A program made the translations under genes and the position numbers. Under the pieces are notes generated by a model that was not told the origin of the DNA, made no database searches, and worked only from the letters and a program-made list of their open reading frames with translations. Positions 1-11,900 of a DNA stretch of 64,000 bases are shown here, piece after piece. Source of the DNA: Lyophyllum atratum (lineage: Eukaryota; Basidiomycota; Agaricomycetes; Agaricales; Lyophyllaceae); NCBI GenBank assembly GCA_014905825.1, contig JACGCN010000001.1, positions 2,976,001-3,040,000 of the forward strand, in the 5' to 3' direction. Each line of letters begins with the position of its first letter. Positions within the stretch are counted from its first letter, which is position 1.

Positions 1-1185
1 TTCATCTCTCGGCCACTTATACCACCTGTTGACCCATTGCAGACTGCTCTACCTTTCCTCGAACTCTCATCCTTCCTTGCCGCCATCTTTTCCACCTCTC
101 AGGCTGACATTCTCAGACATACCCCTCACATATCCCTTCTGATGCCTCACAACGCTGCCTTTAAACGGCTGGGTATGCTTGTGAGCGCACACCTACTCGG
201 AGCTTCTTCCACCCAGGACTTGGAGAAAGTTTTGCTGCACCATGCATTGAATACCGTTGAATATGCACAATCCCTGAAGAATGGCTCACAGCACACGTTT
301 GCCACACTCGAAGGCAGTGACCTTCAGTTTGATCGGTTGAAGAATGGCAGCTTGTACGTCAGTCCTAGTGGTGGTTGGACTGGGATGCAGGCGGAGGTGT
401 ACGTCCAAGATCGCCTCACTGAAACCGGTGTCATCCACGAGCTTTCGGACATTCTTATCCCGCGTTCAGTCAATTTAACAATCGGCAAGCTCGTCAAGGC
501 TGCTCAAGGTAGCACCATGGCTTCGATAGCCGTCAAAGCGGGCTTCGAATGGGTACTTAATGGCACTGCGCCTCCCGAAGGATCTGAGTGGGCCGAAGGA
601 CTAGGGGGTGCTGGTTGGACTCTGTTGTGCCCTACAGACACTGCATTCAAAGATCTTAACCTGACCCAACTATACGCCGATACCGATGGCCTGCGTTCCA
701 TCATTGCTCAACATCTCATTCCTTCCCCACCATCGCAACGGGAGTTCTTTATATATGACAACGATGCGCTCTATAATAATAGGCCTTTGCCCTTCGACGA
801 ATCGCCAACGTACTCGACTCTTCTCTCCGCGTCATCCGCATACGGCGACCTTGCCTTCCGCTGGCGTGACAACTCAGAAACGAAAGGATACATCGTCGGA
901 ATAAAGGGCGCGCGAGGAACGGACGGCAGTGCTGACTGGGCTCGCGTGCTCTCATGGGGTCGATCCACTAATGCAGGTGGGGGTGGGGTCGTCCAGATCG
1001 ACCGGCTATTAACACCATATAACCCGCCCTGGTGGATAGCTTATGGGGCCCCCACTGGTGTGGGATTTGGAGGTTGCATCCTCATTTGTTTATTCTTCTA
1101 TGGAGTCCGGATTATATGGAAACGGGACACGACAGAGGCAACTTATGAACCGGTTGGTGGATTCGGACGGGACGACGAAGGCTGA
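1..1185 (+). CDS. Fasciclin (FAS1) domain membrane protein, 5' end missing
   Basis: The reading frame is open from the first base of the window to a TGA at 1183-1185, so the start lies upstream and about 394 C-terminal residues are present. Two FAS1-like units are visible. The first contains FAS1-type strings such as ISLLMPHNAAFKRL and LLHHAL. The second contains WTLLCPTDTAFKDLNLTQLY and IIAQHLIPSP. After a Gly-rich stretch there is one hydrophobic segment (GVGFGGCILICLFFYGVRII) followed by a basic, short cytosolic tail, so this is a type I membrane protein with the FAS1 units on the outer or lumenal side. FAS1 domains are adhesion modules. Fungal members sit in the vacuole membrane or cell surface, and the exact role here is not readable. 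Family is confident, localisation is inference. Confidence 0.85.
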   Translation, partial: FISRPLIPPVDPLQTALPFLELSSFLAAIFSTSQADILRHTPHISLLMPHNAAFKRLGMLVSAHLLGASSTQDLEKVLLHHALNTVEYAQSLKNGSQHTFATLEGSDLQFDRLKNGSLYVSPSGGWTGMQAEVYVQDRLTETGVIHELSDILIPRSVNLTIGKLVKAAQGSTMASIAVKAGFEWVLNGTAPPEGSEWAEGLGGAGWTLLCPTDTAFKDLNLTQLYADTDGLRSIIAQHLIPSPPSQREFFIYDNDALYNNRPLPFDESPTYSTLLSASSAYGDLAFRWRDNSETKGYIVGIKGARGTDGSADWARVLSWGRSTNAGGGGVVQIDRLLTPYNPPWWIAYGAPTGVGFGGCILICLFFYGVRIIWKRDTTEATYEPVGGFGRDDEG

Positions 1186-1567
1186 AATTTACTCTAGACC
1201 ATTGGTTTCCTTATATGATATCTGATATGGACGGCCGGTAATGTATTAGAGCGTGGAGTTCAGTAATATTATTGTAAAGTATCTTGGCCCAATATATACC
1301 TTACCTAGAGTAAGACATGGCATTCCGTAGTAGCTCTTGGTCGTGGCGAGACGATGAGAACCAGCAGCTTCTTTATCCAGAGAACCAAGCTCGAAACGAG
1401 CCGTAGCTGATAATGTTGCATGGTTGCCCAAGTATCATCAGGGTGAATGATTGCATGTGAATAATAGTAATGATGCCTTCTTTCCCGTCCCGGACAAGGA
1501 CTCCTGCCTTGGTTGCTGTGGTAAACCCTTCACCATCCCTCATCTTCAACGCCCAGTTAACACCACA
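1186..1567. other. Intergenic: 3' flank of FAS1 gene and promoter of carrier gene
   Basis: No supported gene. The stretch separates two genes on the same strand and must hold the terminator of the first and the promoter of the second. It is AT-rich near 1262-1300. I saw no clear TATA box. Confidence 0.5.
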
Positions 1568-2958
1568 ATGGTTTGGAGCACTTTCGTCATCCATAAGCCG
1601 TTTTGACGTATCTCTCCATAGAGTGAAGCTGCCACAGCGGAGGAAGCTCGTGGAACTGCTGTCGAATCCGCCAAGTCTTTTATTGCTGGCGGCTTCGGAG
1701 GTGTCGCTGCTGTGCTCGTCGGTGAGCCTGATCTTCATCATCCTCTGCTCATCAGGTCCAAACCATTCATTCTCCAAGGCCATCCCTTTGACTTGACGAA
1801 AACGAGGCTTCAAACAGCCGCTCCTGGTGTTTATACGGGTGCTATAGATGTGGTGAAAAAAACCCTAGGACGGGATGGCGTTACAGGGTACTCATGAATC
1901 CTATCTTCTCCGTTCACACTTTCCGCTTACATGCAGGAAAGGCTGTACCGCGGTATGGTTCCGCCACTACTAGGCGTTACACCTATTTTCGCTGTGTCCT
2001 TCTGGGTAGGATGATTTTTGAACAATTCTGAGGCTCTTTTCTCATAGCGCAACACTTCCTAGGCGTATGACGCCTCTAAGAAATTGATCTTTGCAGCCAC
2101 CCCAAAGCGGACAAGCGAGACATTATCTACTATGGAATTAGCGGCAGCTGGATTTTTGTCGGCCGTTCCAACAACGCTCCTCACGGCTCCTGTAGAACGA
2201 GCCAAAGTTCTGTTACAGGTATGCTATCTTCATGTTCGCGACTACATTGCTGTAATCTAATTGGACTAGGTCCAAGGCCAAGGAGGTTCCGAAAAGTACA
2301 AGGGTGTGTTGGATGTGATGAAACATCTTTACAGAGAAGGTGGCCTGAGAAGTATCTTCCGTGGAACGGGAGTAACACTCGCTCGGGACGGTCCAGGAAG
2401 TGCCGCGTCTGTGCCATTCTCCCTACACTCCACGGTCTCATCTAAATACTGGATCACAGTTACTTTGCCGCATATGAAGTGACCAAGAAAGCCTTGACCC
2501 CTGCTGGGTCCTCGCCCTCCGAATTAAACCTTGGTGCTATCATATTGGCTGGAGGTACAGCAGGCGTTGCTATGTGGGCATTGGCCATCCCTCCAGATGT
2601 GCGATTTCAAAGATCTCGTTAAATAGAGCATACTTCTAAGACATTTCTCAACAGGTATTGAAATCTAGGATTCAATCTGCGCCGACGGGAACATACTCTG
2701 GGATGTTGGACTGCGCACGCAAGACGATAGCCCAAGATGGCGTCCGTGCATTGTGGAGAGGGTTTGGGCCAGCCATGGCAAGGGTGAGCATCTTTATCTT
2801 GTTGCTGACCATTTCCTTACTTGCCTCATAGGCATTCCCTGCAAACGCTGCAACTTTCGTAAGCCATTCTGACATTATGATCACCGACGCTAGCTTATTC
2901 GTCTTATCTGAAGCTTGGTGTCGAGGCATCTAGAAATCTTATGGATAAATTCTTCTAA
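1568..2958 (+). CDS. CRC1: Mitochondrial carrier, carnitine/acylcarnitine type
   Basis: Mitochondrial inner-membrane solute carrier of about 300 residues with three repeats. Each repeat has a PX(D/E)XX(K/R)X(K/R) signature: PFDLTKTRLQ, PVERAKVLLQ and a third, PPDVLKSRIQ, completed by splicing. The middle-repeat pattern and the third-repeat text (SAPTGTYSGML, then ALWRGFGPAMAR) resemble the carnitine/acylcarnitine carriers (yeast Crc1, Aspergillus AcuH), which carry acetyl and acyl groups into mitochondria for fatty-acid and acetate use. The best model starts with an exon holding only ATG (1568-1570), a 51-nt intron (1571-1621), then the protein start MSEAATAEEARGTAVESAK. At least eight introns interrupt the rest (for example 1722-1778). 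The last exon ends LMDKFF and TAA at 2956-2958. No broken frame was found. Carrier family is certain; substrate is inferred from motif similarity. Confidence 0.85.
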
Positions 2959-3147
2959 TGGTGTTGTGCATTATGGACGTAGGTGTTTACCTATGTAATC
3001 TACTAGTGGACCAATGGATTTGCTTCCGCATCAATCCATAAATAGCAAACACGGTCACAAGATCAGCCCAAGTGGTTCATGTTGAATTTCGAATTCCCAG
3101 ACTGGGATAACTCGAATTGCTCGTAATCCTATATACTATCAGCTCCT

Positions 3148-4766
3148 ATGAGTTCTCTACAAACCAGCCCTGCAATCAAGGTCGCGAAGAGGAAGGTCGT
3201 TCCCCGTCCACGAGCAACACGCTCGCCTTCAGCTTCAGAGTGGGTCAATCTTCCGAACAGGTTTCCCCAACTCACTCAGCATGCGTTCGCAGAATCGCCC
3301 GGAATCTGAAGCATTTTGAGACTTGGTCTACTCACCAATGCTGCGAACAGGTTTCCTATTCAGATCTTCCTGAAGATACGAGGGCAGGCGTTCACGATGT
3401 TTTTGATGTTACTGGCCGTCTACCCATTGCCTGGATAGATAAGGTTTCTCCTTTCAGCTACCAATATTTCTTATGCTAACGTCTTACTTTGACTCGTGTA
3501 GAGCTCGAAAGAGTTCAACTTTCTAACCCAATTTTCGACTCCGGCGTTTCTTGGGTTTATTCAGGACGCATACAAGCTTTGTCCTGCGTTATTCAGCGAC
3601 AAAGTGGAGAACCAGTCACCCGAAATTCCAGAACTCTACGCAGAAGTATCCATAGTATTCTCCGCTTGGCGCCGACTGCGATGGATGCGAAAGTCTAAGG
3701 AGAAATGGTCGGAAGCTGATTATGTGGCCAATGTGTAAGTTCTATCAAACCCAGGCTCCGCTGTACCCCGTTTTCATATGTTCCATAGGTACAATGTTTT
3801 CCGGAGCCCTGCTATACGTGACAGCGTACATAGGTAATTTTGGAGCCCCTTCGTTTTGTTTTTAACATGCTCATTGAATCGCAGGGTCCATTGCACAGTA
3901 TCCCTACCACAACCATTGCTGCATGCTAACATGGGCACTCTAGCAAGCCGCATTCTGAATACCAAGACTGCGGTTCCAGATTGCGCTATTCTAATACCAG
4001 CTGCTGCCATTCGGTCTTTATCACATTCAGAAAAGTCCCCGTTCAAGGTTCTCAAGGGTCATGTCACTGTCGTGGAAAGCGGAAACACTAGCAAAGGGTC
4101 TTCCTTCCGGTATCAAAGCACACCATGCGCTAACCTGCCAGAGACACCTGGCTTCGAGTTCGCGAGCAGTTTCTGGGAGGACAAGAAACCCATCCACCAA
4201 TTACTCGAGGATGCATATAGACAGAACCGGATGTCCACGGCATCGTCTCTACGGCATCTGTACTCCCTATCCATCAAAGCGCCCGTTTTTGGGCTGGTGT
4301 GGGCCAGTGGAACCGTGCGCGCACACGTGGACTGGTGCAAGGTCGAAGAAGGCAAACCCCCTGTGAGTTAGCAACAATTGTATGTTTTCCAACGACTTAG
4401 AATTTCTAGACTATCCTTTCAGCGCCATATCCAGGTGTTCTTGAATCAGGAGATGATATATTTCATGAATGGCAGTTAGATCAACCAAGCGACATACTCG
4501 CCGTCTTTTTTTTGATTCGAAACTTGGACCAGTGGACCAACAAAGGTTTTCGCGCCCGCGTCGTAGAAGGCATCAGTACCCTTGTGGATAGGGTAGTTAA
4601 TAAGGGCGAGGGTTACCACCCATGGAAGCGTGTTGGCGAGCTGGTAGCTCCATCACTGGCGCACGCACCGCAGAAGGAGAATAACAGCATTTCCGCCAGC
4701 TCAGAATCAATGCCTTCAATGTCTCCAAAGAATAAGCCAAAACGACGTCGTAGACAACTATCATAG
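3148..4766 (+). CDS. Unrecognised protein with basic C-terminus
   Basis: Not assigned to a family. From about 3345 a spliced frame reads clearly: VSYSDLPEDTRAGVHDVFDV, an intron near 3444-3501, then SSKEFNFLTQFSTPAFLGF and WRRLRWMRKSKEKWSEADYV. A long exon (3888-4362) follows, containing KTAVPDCAILIPA, FWEDKKPIHQLLEDAYRQNR and VFGLVWASGTVRAHVDWCK. The last exon ends in a basic KNKPKRRRRQLS tail, possibly a nuclear localisation signal. Exons obey GT-AG rules and composition is coding-like, so a real gene is likely. The first exon is uncertain: the ATG at 3148 opens a good frame (MSSLQTSPAIKVAKRKVVPR), but phases do not join cleanly to the exon at 3345. The repeated string cgaacaggtttcc occurs at both possible junctions. 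The stop overlaps the end of the opposite-strand ARG2 gene by 6 bp. Confidence 0.6.
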
Positions 4767-6792
4767 GTACCATGCCAATTGCAGTAGAGTAAGAGTAAAG
4801 TCTGTTCTATTCGTCATTACATACCAAGTTACTTCCGCCAACTTCCTGGGATCTTGAGGACAACAGTCGGCCCACTTGACAAGTCGACCTTCTTCCCAAT
4901 CCTCGACGTGTGACAAACCAGAGCTACCACGACGTCCTTTCTCGATCTCTAGACGCTTTTCGGCGTCGCACCAGAAAAGAACCCATGATCCCATGCGGAG
5001 ATGACCAGAGCTGCGTTCGAAGTACCATTTGTTGACGGGATTATCAGCTCTGCTCCGCCACACCAAATCCTCTCCCTCACCCTTTCCACCCTTCCCTCCA
5101 TTAGGATTGGCAGAGAAGGGAAGGCCAAGCCCGTATGATTCATCGTGCAGCGCGACCCATAGAAAGTCAACAGTACCATCCCCTTGATGACTCGGTAGAA
5201 CAGCGAACTTATCGAGGTAAGTGATGGGATTTTCAAGCCCGGGACAGACCTCCTTCGTCACAATCGCTGCTCCAGCATAGTCGCCTGCAAGGATAACGTA
5301 GTCGAGCGTTTTATCCAAGCGCTCGTAGAAACAATCCTGGTCGAGAGTTTGGTTAAAAGATTGTTCCAGTAGAGCGTTCATTTTTGCTCTGTCGATATCG
5401 CAGGCCTTCCGAAGAACCTGTATTGGTAAACCGCGACGGAGCAATGTGGGAGTGTTTGGGGTGAGTTTGCGATTCCCTTGTAGCAATGCATGGGGCAGAC
5501 TAGAGCTGACGGCAGGCTTGTTGGTGATAAGGTTCGCAATGAGGGAGCTAGAAGACCTATGAGAAACCATGACGGCGGATGACGTCGGAGGCATGTACGC
5601 TAGACATGTCCGAGCAAGAGAGAGATTCGAGAGCGCTGTTGGATTGGAATGATGCCATGGCTGATGAAAGGTCTCATGTATATGCGAGTATTCGGAATCA
5701 AGATTGATTAGAAGGTGAGGGTATCCAGAGCGGGCATAGGATGGGACGCCCCCTTCACGATTAATGATCATGAGTCGAAGGGGGGTGAGATCGATATCTT
5801 CTGAGACATCATCCCCCTCATCGCCATGTTTGGTGTTATCCTCGGCTGCTGCCTCTACCATTCCTCGAGCCAGCCCGGCGATGATATCGTTGGCGTCTAT
5901 ACGAATGGAACGACAAAAGGAGTCCATGGCGAAGGGGGATATGACTGGGATTTCCCCCGCTCTGAGTGCAGAGCGGATCGGAATAAGGTCGGAGGAGACG
6001 GTGTGAGATTCCGGAAGCGCTATTCCGCCATCCAGGGATCCTTCGTCGTCACCCGGCTTCGGTCCAAGCCTAACGATGGCACCAACTACTGGTCGAGCTC
6101 GGGAGCCGTGTTTTTCGAGACTAGTCACGACGCGCATCGTCTCCTCGATAACTAAAGCCCTTTCGTCTTGCTCGCCCCGAGGTAGTTCATCATTTTCAAC
6201 AACGATGACACTGACAAGCCCGAGTTTCTCCAAGTAGACCAAGCCTCGAGTGATACTATCCAGCTGCACATCCGTAAAGGGGCCTTGTACTTTAACCAAC
6301 GCTGTGCGTCGTATAACAGGGTTCAAGATGGAGGCAAGAATCGGGCTTGGCTTCGGATTTTCGAGTGCTGGTGTTGTTTGTTGAGGCAAGTGAATGGTGG
6401 CCGACGGTGAAGGAATGGAAATATTCGAGGGGCTCGGGACCTGTTTAGGCTGAGGACGAGGGCCGAACGAAGCTAGGTATGATCTAGTGTCCCGCTGGGA
6501 TGGATTGGCGCGCAATATTGAAAGAAAAAAATCCTGGAGTGCAATTCATCAGGAGAGGTACATAAGGTGCAAAGATGCCCGACGAACGTTTTCCGTGATG
6601 GGAGTATCATCTGGCTCAGATGCTGGCTGTCGAAGACCACGGATTGTCTGTCCAAGGCAAGAAGAATATCAGAATTAAGGTAGAATAATGGAAATATATA
6701 CGAACCGCAGAGAATGCCCTGAAGGTCCGGGTGCGGTTTGCCTTGATAGAAGCTGTAGCCAAGGTACGAGGACCAGCGCCGTGGGGAATCAT
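4761..6792 (-). CDS. ARG2: N-acetylglutamate synthase, mitochondrial
   Basis: First enzyme of arginine (ornithine) synthesis: acetyl-CoA plus glutamate gives N-acetylglutamate in the mitochondrial matrix. About 630 residues. The start chosen at 6792 (MIPHGAGPRTLATASIKANR) gives an Arg-rich, acid-free mitochondrial presequence. Small 5' introns lead to TPITEN joined to DFFLSILRANPSQRDTRSYL, the usual N-terminal motif of fungal NAGS. A degenerate amino-acid-kinase-like domain follows (RRTALVKVQGPFTDVQLDSI). The C-terminal acetyltransferase half contains LLRRGLPIQV, DYVILAGDYAGAAIV, YLDKFAVLPSHQG and the substrate-site region SRADNPVNKWYFERSSGHLR. The end looks disturbed: with one base removed near 4865 the frame would end ADVVLKIPGSWRK with a stop at 4829-4831. 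As given, it reads through to 4761 with an atypical tail. It converges on the preceding gene. Confidence 0.92.
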
Positions 6793-8972
6793 ATTCGCAA
6801 GTGGTGGAGGGAAGGAAAGGACGAGGAAGGAAGGGGAACTTGAGTCATAGAAGCTGGGAGTGCTGTTATATAGCCCTGTGTGCAAACTGCAGTAAAATCA
6901 AGCGCCTGATTGGAACTTTTTTAATCTGATAAGATTGTAATTCGATCACACCCTATGTAGTTTATCCCTCATCATGAACTATTGCTGTTGGGAATCCCCT
7001 TCATCTGACCTGTCAGCATAGACCAGCAACACGAATAGCTCATATCCCGCATGTTTCGTTCATGAAGAACCACCTAATTCCCAGGTCCGCAACCCTCGCG
7101 GGGGTTTTTTACACCTTCTGCACGGCGTGCGATGCGCCATTGGCGCGTAATATTAATATGCTTTCACAGCACCCCGTGTTTTCAAGGCTGAGTGACAGTT
7201 GGCCGCAGCAATCGATTGATGTACCCACCGATTGCTGTATTTGGGCACCTTTCCTTAAGCGTTTATATAAAGCACCTAAGAAAAGACGCCAATCAGGGCG
7301 TTTAGAAGGATGGCATTCGGTATTTCTTGTGGTCCACATGTGCCTCCACAGCCAATTTATGGTCAGGACAGTAAATGAAGGTTCCACCGCGAGAACAAGG
7401 TCTTCAGTGGAATAACAGCCATTCCAGTGTCATGCATCGGATTCAAATGCGATGTCCGTAACTGAGAAGGCAGAGAGAGATGCTCACCATCCCCGTCAAA
7501 AACTGCGCCAGCTTCAAACAAGCTCCTGTCAGTCGCGCAATGATTTGCTTTATCAGAATAGCAAAGGACCCGCGGCCACGTAGGTTGGTTAATCATACAC
7601 ATCCACGTCGATCATTTTCCTGCATCTTCCGCATCGTAACATATCCGAATCGTTAACATAGCATGTCGGTACACATTAGAAGGAGGCTGAGCTGGTATAG
7701 TATTCGAGTGCCTTGAGGACCCTAGACGGACCAACTTACAGATTTTGACCAGGCAGGTGACGGTCAAGACAGGAATGACAGGTTGATAGGGGGAGATCGA
7801 AGAGCATCATAGTTTGAAGATGCGGCCATCCAGGAAGAGGACAAAATCAAGACCCTATTATAGGCGTCATAGGGCCCAGGAGAGAAGTTGAAGTCAAGAA
7901 AGTGGGATCCATTTCGGTGCTGGATCGGACCGTATACTATGTAGGTACTTCAAATCTAACTAGATCAAGCCTTGGGTGCAACTGCAACTTAGGGTATGGG
8001 AACGAAACGCCGTGTTCGAGTTCCGCAAAGGCGTGTTTCTCTCTGGATTCTGCTTCGAAGACCAAAGCGAGCAGGGGGCTAGTGGATATGGCATGGGTGA
8101 TGCGTATCGGATCTGAACGAAGTGTCATGGTTCGGAATCTGATTACTCTTCCACAGGAAAATAATAGATTGACCAGCGCGGAGCCTCCCTGAGGCTGAGG
8201 TTTGAAGTTCCACCGAGACGAGAAGTTCCTGTGAGGATCCATCGCCGAGCCACGGACTGGGAAACCAAGATCATCCAGTGTACAATCTACTTCTTCAACA
8301 GACCTATACATGGAAGCTTCGTACTTGGTTTGTGGGAGCTGATGGTGTTTTCCGCTGTGTCTTAGGCTAAGACCCCGCCATACAGCTCCCACACAGTGGG
8401 ACATGGTATACTGGTATCCGTTAATTTTCTGGGACTTTGGATCCGGCCCAAACAGCATACACTTCTGAAGGAGTTCAAGTCGGACGGCTGAATTCGTTGC
8501 ATTCTCGGGCAGTCTCAGGCTCCATCTTCTGGCCAGAGGTATGTAGTTCAATGATTAAGTGGAGCCTGGCTGTTGATACTATCAAGACTTCGAAAGGTTC
8601 AACGAAGTTCACCTGTGTGCAACGAAGAAGGATTAGGCACTTCAGTATGGACAATATTCACATGAGCAGCTCCTACTGGGATGCCAACGAGCCGAAAGAG
8701 AGCGGTATCGATATCTTTGAAGATTGAATTGACATCCAGTGAGTAGTGAACTTCAAATAGTGCAAATATGATAATGCACATGTGTACAGGCTACCGTTGA
8801 CCACGGAAGCCAGCAGGAAGTCAGTATAGTTGGTGATTGGTTGGTGATCTCAAATAAATGATGATAAACCCTGAGTTTGATTCGGACACCATACATAAAT
8901 AGACAACGCCAGCTTCAGCTTCAACTATCGACCTTTTTCGTTATCTTATTCACATAACAGAACTCGCAACAC
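6793..8972. other. Gene-poor 2.2-kb stretch
   Basis: No gene could be supported. Several short open frames exist on both strands. The longest is on the minus strand at 7937-8551, but none shows a recognisable domain or a convincing set of exons. A TATA-like TTTATATAAAG lies at 7262-7272 and a CATAAATAG at about 8894, roughly 80 bp before the UBE2O start. The divergent ARG2 and UBE2O promoters must lie at the two ends. The middle could hold a non-coding transcript or a decayed gene. Confidence 0.4.
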
Positions 8973-11900
8973 ATGTCCATTAAGAGTCGCCATCGCTCGC
9001 CGACAAAGGTCCAGCTCTCGAGTCATTGAACAGCGCAAGATCGACTAATGAACCCATTTCTAGTTCTATCAGCAAGATATAGTGCAGCGAATAGCTCCGA
9101 ACCACTCCTTTGGAATCGTCCTGGTGTGCTTTCTGCGTCAAATCAGAGAATACAATATCTAACCAAAATGTGAACTTCCTAGAGGTGTTGGCATGATCCT
9201 GAAGATGTGCCATCCCCCAACGCATTCTCGGACCCCATGATGCGCCCCCTGCAGCCCGGGGAAGTGGGCGTATCGTTTCTCGCGGATGGAGGAGAGCGAG
9301 AGATACTCCCGGAGTCCGAATTGAGGCTAGTGGATCGAGCCATCCAACCTGGAGAGTCATGCAAGCGAACAATCGACGACCTTCAATCTGGTATAGTTAA
9401 CAATGTCCATGTCAAAGGACGACTGGAGCATGTCATCAGCGGAGAGCCCGTCGAAGGGTGGAAAACGCTGGACGAACTTGAGCACCGGATGGATGCGGAA
9501 ATTGGTGATTATGTGGTGTACGACAATTGGATTGGCCAGGTGTGACCCCCTACTCCTCCTTTCCGCCCTCTATTGCTTACCTTTGTGCAGGTCATCGAGG
9601 TGCGAGCCACTATTCGAGGCCTCTAAGTAAACGAACTAATGTGTACAGTTATATGACGAATCCCTGGTTGAGGTGTCAACTGGTCACCTTGTCCGGCTTC
9701 CTGAACTTAGTTCCCGACTCAATGTTGGCGAGAAGGGCACTGTCAGTGGCATATATATGACTTACCTTCCATCATAAGTGCAAATCATAACTTAAAATCT
9801 ATAGGACATTATTCCACCTCCATCTGGTGGCATGTACAATTTGTTCGGGTTTTTCTTAGGCGCCACTCGTCCAGATAGCGTTGATACTGTCATTTCAGTC
9901 AAGCACACCGTATACGCGGTGGCGTGGTTGGCTGTCAACCAATCGGTGAGCCCTTTTATTCGCTTGAGCAGAATTCGAGTACTGATGTCCTCCTGTGATA
10001 GCTTGACCCAGCAGACGCTGAAGGAAAAACGCGACCTCCGAAATTCTGGCATGGAGAGGATGTTGGAAAGCTAACGATGATTCAAGGTCGCTTAGACTTG
10101 ATGATGCGTGTGGGCGATCGGGTCCGTTTGAAAGATATCACTGGGACCCCTTTTACGACGCACGGTCTCGAGGATGGTGAAGTCATCCAAGTGCGGGTGT
10201 TCATCGTGGCAGAAACACAGACGACTCTTGATGTTTTGTGGCAAGATGGTACACAGGAGACGGTCAGGTCTACAGAAGTTATCCCGTATCTGAATCCCGA
10301 CGAATATGATTGTTGGTGAGCAGTGCTAAATTTCGAATCATGATGCCAACTCAACCCCTTTTCAGGCCTGGTGATCATGTTGTGTGGAAAGGAGAAGAAT
10401 ACAAGCGTCCCGCGATAGTACAATCCGTTAATGCGATAGACCGGATAGCCAAGATCCTCCTTCCAGACACTGGTGCCGTTGAGCTTGCATCAGTGTTAGA
10501 ACTCGATCCCCATGGTACATTCGATACAGCTGCTGTCATTTCACAGTCAGCTTCTGAAGAGCTTGGCGTCTGTCGAGGCGATTTCGTATTAATCCATCGT
10601 GAAGGTACCACAAATGGATTCGAGAAACCCGCTGTACCGAAAATTGGAGAAGTAGAGGCTTGGGTTCGCGAGGGCCACTTAGTAGAAGGTCAATTTGCTG
10701 GGTGGAGGAAAGATATGGCTGATATTGGAGCCGATATTGCAGCACGGCGAGCATCGGAAGGAGCGAGGGAGGCACAAATTGGCCATTCAACACCTGATAG
10801 CGACACTCTTACATGGGTGGGTGAGGTCACTGACGTATGTTGTCCAACTCGGGAAGTTTCTTTGACTCACTCTTCTCTTTATAAACCAGCTGAAACTCGA
10901 TGGGACCGTAGAGGTGACGCACCCAGACTCTACAGTGAAAATTTATCCTCTAGAGCGATTAACAAAGTTATATGACGGTATAGAGCAACTAGAAGATGAC
11001 CTGTGGGGAGACGAAGAGTCAGATCCGTACGGCCCGGTCTCAGACGATAACAACGAACAGATTTGGTCCATGGACGAGGCCGGAGTATGGCAGCCTGACC
11101 TTAACGGTAGCGAATGGGAGGAGGTCGAAGATCAAGAGAGCGGCCCTGAGGATGACGATCCGATGAGTGTAGACCCTGGAGGATGGGCCAATGAATCAAC
11201 GGACGAAACTACTCAGGCGCCTGAAGCACCAGCACTCTTGTCCGAGATCGCCGAAACACCGGCCGAGCGCCTTGATCTTCCTGAACCCACCTATGAGAGT
11301 GTTAAACAGGGGGACGAACTCGGATGGAGACATTTCGATATCCTTTCTTCGGCACCATCTGACCACGCCTTTTTCTCTTCGCCTCCCGCGCGACCATCCA
11401 AGGCATTTCTCAGCCGTCTGACAAAAGAGTATCGTGTCCTTTCCACCAGTCTTCCAGGTATGCATAGTCTTTTGCTTCTGAGTTCTACTCTCATTCAATG
11501 ACCATAGATTCAATTATCGTTCGGGCGTACGAAGATCGCACAGACCTTCTAAGGTCTCTCATCCTTGGACCAGCAAATACACCGTACCAGGATGCCCCGT
11601 TCATGATTGATTGGATGCTTGACTCCAACTTTCCCCACAGTCCCCCTTTAGCTCATTTTCACAGTTGGACGAATGGAAATGGAAGAGGTAGGATTGTCCA
11701 CTTGTTTTTTTTCGCCTTTTCATTCATTACGAATCTGGATTGCTCTCAGTAAACCCGTGAGTGAACGCATCTCTATCTATTCTATGCGTCTAATCAATTC
11801 TGTCTCGTTCAGTAATCTGTACGAAGAAGGAAAAGTGTGTCTATCTATCTTGGGAACCTGGTCTGGAGATAGAGACGAAATGTGGAGCGCTGCCCGATCT

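Noticed and set aside
749..968. Antisense open frames in the FAS1 gene
   Set aside because: Shadow frames of a well-supported coding exon; the same applies to many antisense frames elsewhere, such as 5764-6155 and 41964-42614.
7937..8551. 204-codon minus-strand open frame
   Set aside because: No recognisable domain, odd composition, and no partner exons with good splice sites. Open length alone is weak evidence.
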